Shown piece after piece: positions 11,098-25,412 of a DNA stretch of 25,412 nt. Position numbers and translations under genes: made by a program. Location: assembly GCF_000003605.2 (NCBI RefSeq), contig NW_003120928.1, positions 187,960 through 213,371 on the forward strand. Reading direction: 5' to 3'. The notes under the pieces are model-generated. The model worked only from the letters and a program-made list of their open reading frames with translations. It made no database searches and was not told the DNA's origin. Within the stretch, counting starts at the first letter, position 1; each line of letters opens with the position of its first letter. The stretch is from Saccoglossus kowalevskii. Lineage: Eukaryota; Hemichordata; Enteropneusta; Harrimaniidae.

Positions 11098-11755
11098 ACC
11101 AGACTTACCCATCCAAGGTTTTCTGCACTTTTTTGCTGATATTCTTCAATATTTCTGGAAATAAACTCTATTTTGGAGCTAACAGACACAAATTGATTTT
11201 ACTGTCAGTTTTTACTTACAAAAATTGGCTAATTTTGTCTCAATCATGTCAAACTATAAACGGAACTATTGGGAACTGGTGGTGAAAAAGTTAATTCACA
11301 CAAGTCGTCACGCAGCGTGAGTTTCATGTTAACTAACAATGTATTTTACACACATTGTGTACGTCTTACACTGAACGCGACGATTGCAGCGCTTTATAAT
11401 TTTCATTATCATTTTGTAAATATGTAAAGCACTACTTCCGGAACAAACTAAATTATAAAATGTATTAAATTGATGCTGTTTTAGATAAGAAATATGTCCT
11501 CACTCTTTGCTAGTAAGAGTACTAGAGAGTCGATTGTTTACAAATATAGCTAAATTTAGGAAACCTGCCTAAATTCATTAATTTCTGCTCCAATTACATT
11601 TAATTTCAAAAGTTTCCAGTTTGTAATTTTTCTATTATTTTTACTCGAGAGGTTTCCCCCATATTGCATTGCATATTGCATTGCATATTGCTCAGTAAGA
11701 TGCTCAAAAATTATGTAAAATGTCTGAATGTGAATAAAATGCCACTTTTTTTCTT

Positions 11756-11835
11756 TAGAGGGGTCGTGTGGTTTCTTCGTAACCCCCTCTCATGACAACA
11801 CCTGGCCCTGCAAGCTACATTTAGGGAGGGCCAGG
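11756..11835. other. Two adjacent hairpins
   Basis: AGAGGGG with CCCCTCT (about 11756-11790), and CCTGGCCCT at 11801-11809 with its perfect inverse AGGGCCAGG at 11827-11835. They lie just upstream of the AACGGGGACT-bounded repeat and may mark an end of that repeat. Confidence 0.5.
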
Positions 11836-11887
11836 TTTTATAGTTGGAGTATTAACGAAGTTCGAACGGGGACTTATAATTCCGTCT

Positions 11888-12173
11888 TCTCCGTCCGTGT
11901 GTCCGTCCGGAGTAATATTTCAGAATCCTTTGGACCGATTCCGTTCATTCTTTGTATGTGCCTAGTACTTTATGTGGGACATATGCACATGTAGTGGTTT
12001 AGCAATTCGATTCAAAATGGCCGACTGGTGCGTCCGTGCATCCGTCCGTCCGGAGTCATATTTCAGAATCCGTCGGACCGATTCCATTCATTCTTTGTAT
12101 GTGTCTAGTATTTCATGTGGGGCATATGCACATGCAGTGGTTTAGCGATTCGATTCAAAATGGCCGACTGGCA
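11888..12173 (+). repeat. 143-bp tandem duplication (CCGTCCG...AATGGCCGACTGG)
   Basis: Two adjacent copies, 11888-12030 and 12031-12173, each running from CCGTCCGTCCGGAG through TTTCAGAATCC, GGACCGATTCC, TTCTTTGTATGTG and CATATGCACATG to CAAAATGGCCGACTGG, differing at roughly one base in ten. The pair is bracketed by identical 10-mers AACGGGGACT at 11865 and 12351, so a larger repeat of about 490 bp is likely. A 98-codon frame across it is a by-product. Confidence 0.85.
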
Positions 12174-12717
12174 GGAATCTTTTTTTTGAAAATGTCGTAT
12201 TTTGGACATGCTTTGTCAGTTTTCATTCAAATGTGGTACATAGACTTTTTGGCCTTACTACTATATTTCCAAGATTTGTGTATCATTTTCATTCGTATTT
12301 GGCACATACATCATACATGTATGTTTGTTTAATAATCAGATCACACATTTAACGGGGACTGTGCCATTTTCAATGCACAATAAGTCTGTGTTTAAATGAT
12401 TACAACTTTACCACCACCGTATAAGCACACTTTTAGAACGACAATTTAACTCTCGGACGCTTTTCTTTTTCATGAAATGCAACTGCGAATAGTAGATATC
12501 CCCTTCTGACTGTGAATATACATATCGGAGTAACGACCACGAGAAAGGTCACCCATCTGCGTATACATGAAATGGGTCGTCAGCTCCATTCAATGGTGTT
12601 TTTGTCAACGGCACCAACATCCCAGCATACTAGTTTGGTAAGATTAGTATGTTCCAAGTAAATATAATCGCAATAAAAAGGAAGACTTATCTATAATTCC
12701 GTCCAACTTTCATTAAT

Positions 12718-12984
12718 AACGTTAACTCATTTTAAAAAGTTTGTATTGTAGAGTGGTTCGAATAATCTAGTATTCGACAATGAATATCGTCTAAACAACG
12801 CACATACAATGACAGCTGTCTTGATTTACATATTTTCAATGCTCTCCAATTCACCAAAAATAAAAGTGTATGTTGTATGTGATCGGATTGCAGCTGTGAT
12901 ACTACCTCATACACCCGCATATAATATTTGTAGTTGTTTTTAGTTGTTTGCTCGTGTGTATCGAGAGCGCACAAATGACTCCCC
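12718..12984 (+). repeat. Dispersed repeat family 1, copy C
   Basis: GTATTCGACAATGAATATCG followed by TCTAAACAACGCACATACAATG is identical to copy A apart from orientation. Shares AACGTTAACT upstream with A. Internal deletion relative to A and B between ATACACCCGC and the GAGCGCACAAATGACTCCCC end. Confidence 0.75.
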
Positions 12985-14168
12985 AAGATTCAAAATAAAG
13001 AGCGTTCACAGTAAAAATTAGACGTTATACTCAAAATGAAGAATCCATAGGGTATGAAGAAGATTGAAATGTGGACCATTAAACTTTTAACACAAACATA
13101 CAGTCAACGTACTGTAGCGTAAAGTAGTAAATTAGAACGCCCTTGATTAAAGGATGAATTCTTTTCTTCTGCCATGTTATAAATATGGGGTGCGGCTTGT
13201 ACGATCCAATCCAGTACACAACAAGTTGACAGTTTCAAATACAGAAAAAATCCTGTAAATAGAAAAAATATACATTTATAAAAAAATATTCGCATTTCTT
13301 AATTAAAACATCAAATATTAACAATCATTTTAAATATATAGCGTTCATGTAACACGAATGAATATTGAAGAATGCACAATAACTGAGCTAATAGAAATAT
13401 CATAACTTCATTTTCCGGGTTTTCTTAAAAAATACTATGAATACATAACATCAAACTGCAAAGGGAACGAATTGTAAACGCTAATTGCATATGCAAATTG
13501 TCAATATTTTACATAAAACGCACTTCCCAACATTCCCATAGCGACTCTTCTAACGCAACTGAATACGTAACTAATATTGTAACCACTGCGTGCAATACAA
13601 CCAACCAATGCCAATAAAATGTAGACAAGTGCTCATGTGAAGGCATAACATAGAACGAGCAATATATGACACTGTAATTACGCGACTTCAAACTATTCAA
13701 ATATACTACATGCCAAGAAAAACAAAACACATTATGCACAATTCAAGAATACAGTAATTACTTAAAGCGTGCGGGAATTGAGTCCTGAGCGACGATAACA
13801 ACACGAGCCAAAAACGCAAAGGCTCATGGATAGACGCTTGTTTGTAAACAATGACACGCTACGGCCATGTGACGCATGCGCAGGCGACGACTCCACCCCC
13901 CCCCCCGCTTTAACGAATAACGTACGTAATAGTGAGAATGAACAACAGACATGTCACGTGGCAACCATGTGCTCGCACGTCGTTTTGCTAAATCATCAAT
14001 TATGGAACACAAATGAAAGCTTACCAATTAAAGATTCACATTTATTGATTCGGGATGGGTTGCATTGAAGGAATTACAAGAACATTCACCAAAGGTTGAA
14101 CACTACTGCTCAAATAAAATTGAAGTGACAATATGGCAATCAAATCACTACTGTCTGAGATGTTTGCA
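12985..14168. other. No gene seen; small palindromes and a CpG-richer patch
   Basis: The 12-bp palindrome TTGCATATGCAA at 13485-13496 forms an octamer-like pair. 13850-13985 is GC-richer, with ACGCATGCGCAGG (NRF1-like), a C run at 13896-13907 and TCACGTGGC (E-box). Overlapping open frames of 67-80 codons on both strands here have no family match. Confidence 0.4.
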
Positions 14169-14295
14169 GTTACCATGAACAGTTTTTTATGGTTTCACTC
14201 ATTTTCTACAACGCATTTCGGCTGTTTTGTTTTCTTGCATCATTTGTACGTTCATGACCTGCATCATGTAGACCTAAGACATTTTTTGAGAACAG
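14169..14295 (+). repeat. Direct repeat flanking family 2 copy 2, left
   Basis: Shares TACCATGAAC, CATTTTCT, TTTTCTTGCATCATTTGTA, CATCATGTAGAC and TTGAGAACA with 15103-15219. Both members read in the same direction. Diverged, about 120 bp. Confidence 0.55.
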
Positions 14296-14330
14296 TCGTG
14301 TATTTTAATGAATAAAGATGACGTCATTAA

Positions 14331-14978
14331 TAATCTATAAATATTTATTTAAAGAACCAATGTATGTCCGTTAACTAAAATACATATGTAGAACGCATGC
14401 ATATTATGATAAACATCAAAGACGTGTGTCAAAATGGTGAAAAAAGGAAACATCATCTTGGAATTATGTTTATTTTTTTTCAAAAGATTATAATTTTTTG
14501 CTCATTCTAATTTGCAAAAAAACACAATATTTTTGAATATTCCGATATCCTTGCTATCTGGTTTTATTGTAATGCACTTTCCTGATATCTGACTTGCTAG
14601 AAAAATGACATCACTTATTTGAACATAACAAATGATTCCATTACGAAAATTAAAAAAGAAAGGTATTTAATAATGTATAATTTTATACAAAAAGGTCAGA
14701 CACATCCGGGCATTTCTTGTTTTGTACCATTTCGATTACCAACGTGTTCTGATTTCTACTGGTACATATAACAACAATACGGATATTTACGTGTAGAATT
14801 ATATTCTGCGTTGCTGTGACGTCTAAGATTCAAACTGCGCATGTGCATTTGCATATTGTAAGTGTGCATTCACTTCACACTATTTCAACGTACAGGGATT
14901 ATTTAGCGGCGTCACAAACTAGTCTTTCGTATCGGAGCCCAGCAGACAAATAAAGAAGGTGCATTCTCTAGATTCAGA
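14331..14978 (+). repeat. Dispersed repeat family 2, copy 2
   Basis: Same ordered blocks as 6967-7518, about 100 bp longer through insertions. Preceded by a TGACGTCA at 14319-14326 and by a segment (14169-14295) that recurs at 15103-15219 just downstream, so family 2 seems arranged partly in tandem here. Confidence 0.6.
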
Positions 14979-15102
14979 TTCACCTGTAAGTTTGCTATTT
15001 CATATAAATATTTGGAGCAAATATTCAAGCCTATTTTTGTACGTGTTTACACACCAGTTTTGAACCCACAGTCTGTGAAAAAGATGAGTGTGATATTTTT
15101 AG

Positions 15103-15219
15103 ATACCATGAACTGTTGAACCATTTTCTGAAACGATTTTGTCCACGTAATTTGTAATGCAAGCTTTCTTGTATCATTTGTATAAACGCAAATCACATTA
15201 TGTAGACTTGAGAACACGT
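15103..15219 (+). repeat. Direct repeat flanking family 2 copy 2, right
   Basis: Second member of the pair with 14169-14295: TACCATGAACTGTT, CATTTTCTGAAACG, TTTCTTGTATCATTTGTA, CATTATGTAGAC, TTGAGAACA. It is followed by TCCTAGTGTATCTGAAT, similar to TCCTAGCGTGTCTGAAT near 6896 upstream of family 2 copy 1. Confidence 0.55.
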
Positions 15220-15699
15220 AGTAGTTCACGCTTCACACAAACATCCTAGTGTATCTGAATATATTTTAGTCAATGTATGCAGTATAACCGTATATCAAAC
15301 ATACTGGTAACCGTATTCAGTTATTTTTTGACAAATGTTAACAGTAATTTTGTGCCGAGATTCTAGTTTGTCGTTTATATAATCTTTTTTCTTTGTTTGT
15401 AAAACAAACTTGTAATCACGTATATTTTGCCCTCTGCCATACAAAACTGACTAGTTTCTTATTTACGATGATTTGAATACACCGTTTATAAAATTCGCGC
15501 ACGCTAGCGACAAGACGCATCTGCGACGTAAGCACGGGTCGCTTCTGCTGTAACCTGTTGTCGTGCGTCAAAACAAATACATTTTTAGAGCATTTTTATA
15601 TTCTAAATTACAAAGATTTAACATCTAAATAGAGTTGTATTTAAGAGACATTGCTTATTATTATTAATAATAAACAATGTACGAAATTTTGACATATAG
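15220..15699. other. No gene seen; probable LINE 3' flank
   Basis: AT-rich, with a TTATTATTATTAATAATAA palindrome near 15657-15675 close to the 3' side of the minus-strand LINE remnant. A patch of CpGs near 15500-15560 (GCGCACGCTAGCGAC) is unexplained. Confidence 0.4.
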
Positions 15700-16810
15700 T
15701 CTTTATTCACAAGTTCAAGGCCAGAATATTCGAAAAATAAAAATACTTTACAGAATATTTAAATAAAATCACATATCTCGTTCCTAAGTTTCAATGCATG
15801 AAAGATGTATGCAGCCAGTGGTTGTAAATCGCCAGAATTTTGAGAAGTAACAAGATCTATAAATTTATCAAAAGATGGGGTTATATAAAATGTATTGGGT
15901 AAGTACGAAGTTCGCAATTCATGGTAATATGGGCAAACCAGGAAAAAGTGAAACTCATTTTCAATTTTATCTATGTCTGCGAATATCAAACATGTTCTAA
16001 TTTACACAAAAACAATAGTTTCCGTATATATGCAACCAGGTAGGCTTCGCCCCCCCCGATTTGTCTATGTTATATAACATGTTGTACCATTTACGTGGGT
16101 ATCTGTTACTTGGCATATTGATGATTTTAGCCCAATATTTGATGCATCGTTTTGCGGTGTAAAAGAAAACAGGGTATCTTCCACACTCGTCCAGTATACA
16201 ATTGCCAGGTAATCGTGTGGAAACACCAAGGAAATATCTGCAAGCAAGGTATTGAATACGTTCCTGACACTTATATTTTTTAAACCACCGAACCATAGGT
16301 AAAAATAGGTAAAATCCTGGAATAAAAAAATTTAAAGAATGAATCATAATTTAAAGGACCAATTTTTCTAGTATTTTTTTTTATAATAGCCATAAATGCT
16401 TTTTTTAGCTTGTTGTGCTAAAGATTTCGTTGCAGGTATTCGCTGTAACGGACATGATAACAAAAATTCCCAAATATTTGTAATGTGAGACTACCCCCAG
16501 CTGTGTGTTTTTAAAATACCACTTTTCAGATTTGGATAGGCGACCCCCCGTGTTGAAAACGATTACTTTTGTATTGTCCAAGTTCACTGTCATTTTCCAT
16601 TTATCACAATACCCCTCCAGCTAACGAATTAATCTTCGTAGGCCAATGACAGTGTCCGAAAACACCGCAATGTCGTCAGCAAAAAATAAACAAAAGAGTT
16701 CAATGAGATCAGGGGAAAGTTCAATATTGACATTATAGAGCACGTTTTCGCTACTTGGTGGGAAATATAATATGCATGAATTACGCGAGTCGACACATTG
16801 TTTTTGCATT
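15700..16810 (-). mobile_element. LINE (non-LTR retrotransposon) remnant, 5'-truncated, reverse transcriptase C-terminal part
   Basis: Minus-strand frames read as the last third of a LINE reverse transcriptase. From 16809 down they show LFFADDIAVFSDT with the catalytic FADD, then an in-frame TAG at 16623-16621, then YCDKWKMTVNLDNTKVIVFN, HYKYLG, then (other frame, near 16430-16290) AKKAFMAIIKKN and FKFFYSRILP, then YLACRYFLGVS, LDECGRYPVFF, CIKYW. Last comes ENEFHFFLVCPYYHELR near 15960-15900, a degenerate zinc-knuckle tail. At least three frame changes and several stops show it is dead. The 3' end is AT-rich and near 15660-15675 there is a short ATT/AAT palindrome. The clade was not settled (I/Jockey-like types are the best guess). 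It lies just upstream of the peptidase start, in opposite orientation. Confidence 0.85.
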
Positions 16811-17012
16811 CAGAAAATATCCAACGTTTATTTGAAAATGAACGTGATATCTGTGTAGAGGGCGCATATCCTTATCACTGCATTTAGAACAGCCTGACAT
16901 TGTCGCGTAAATTTAGTTGCCATGGCCACGCATGAGTAGTCGTCGTCGGAGGGCACAACATATGTACTAGATAAATGCTGCTTTAGTTCTCTTCTGCGTA
17001 GATTACATCATA
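16811..17012 (+). promoter_or_regulatory. Presumed promoter/5' UTR region of the M13 peptidase
   Basis: The 200 bases between the LINE remnant and the ATG must hold the proximal promoter and leader, unless a non-coding exon lies further upstream. No convincing TATA box is seen; CGCATGAGTAGTCGTCGTCGG near 16929 is CpG-rich. Inferred from position only. Confidence 0.3.
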
Positions 17013-25245
<8,233 letters not shown>

Positions 25246-25412
25246 GTAATTTAATGAAAAATATGAACACTATAAAGTGGTTGAGATTAGACAATTCTAT
25301 AATTTTTTACCAACGTTTGCGAATACATAAATAGCGTTATATGGTCGTGACATCAAACATTTTGTGTTATTTTGTGTTAAAACGTTTATTACTATTAAAT
25401 GTAGATGAGTGT

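Noticed and set aside
10908-11285. 125-codon + strand frame
   Set aside because: It is a composite of dispersed repeat copy B and the hAT MITE remnant, with no domain and no matching splice context.
12036-12332. 98-codon + strand frame
   Set aside because: It starts inside the second copy of the 143-bp duplication and runs into unrelated AT-rich DNA.
13824-14068. Opposed 67- and 80-codon frames
   Set aside because: The C run gives proline or glycine strings and neither frame matches a family; kept only as a CpG-rich patch.

Overview
The window looks like AT-rich, repeat-laden nuclear DNA of an invertebrate animal. The evidence is spliced coding sequence with canonical GT..AG introns, two decayed non-LTR retrotransposons of types common in marine invertebrates, several small inverted-repeat transposons, and long satellite and microsatellite tracts. 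There is no bacterial gene organisation. The species cannot be fixed from the sequence. Amphioxus, hemichordates, molluscs and cnidarians all carry repeats of this kind.

Only one living gene is visible: the 5' portion of an M13-family (neprilysin / endothelin-converting-enzyme type) metallopeptidase on the + strand, from an ATG at 17013 to the window end. Eight exons (17013-17127, 18329-18490, 21149-21232, 21422-21639, 21791-21853, 22208-22324, 22643-22717, 25121-25245) splice in a consistent phase. They give 319 codons: a signal-peptide-like N-terminus and most of the N-terminal half of the M13 ectodomain. The zinc-binding HExxH region lies beyond the window.

Layout. 1-3100: unassigned DNA with short duplications and one copy of a dispersed repeat. 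3108-4593: a non-autonomous inverted-repeat transposon with ~175-bp terminal inverted repeats (TIRs) and a 9-bp target duplication, carrying inside it a second 368-bp element with its own 9-bp duplication. 4600-8500: mostly featureless, with an (AAAC)n tract and a dispersed repeat. 8516-8895: a broken carbohydrate-sulfotransferase pseudogene. 8900-15690: dispersed repeats, MITE remnants and a 143-bp tandem duplication. 15700-16810: a minus-strand LINE remnant. 17013-25412: the peptidase gene. Its intron 1 holds a SINE-like piece. Intron 2 holds a hAT-like MITE and a + strand LINE 3' end with a ~118-bp (TTTA)n tail. Intron 7 holds a ~1.8-kb minisatellite of about 46 units, each centred on a CRE-like TGACGTC(A/G) core.

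The most unusual items are the intronic CRE minisatellite, the two nested elements that both made 9-bp target duplications, and the hidden sulfotransferase pseudogene. No RNA genes, CRISPR array or complete mobile-element gene were found.
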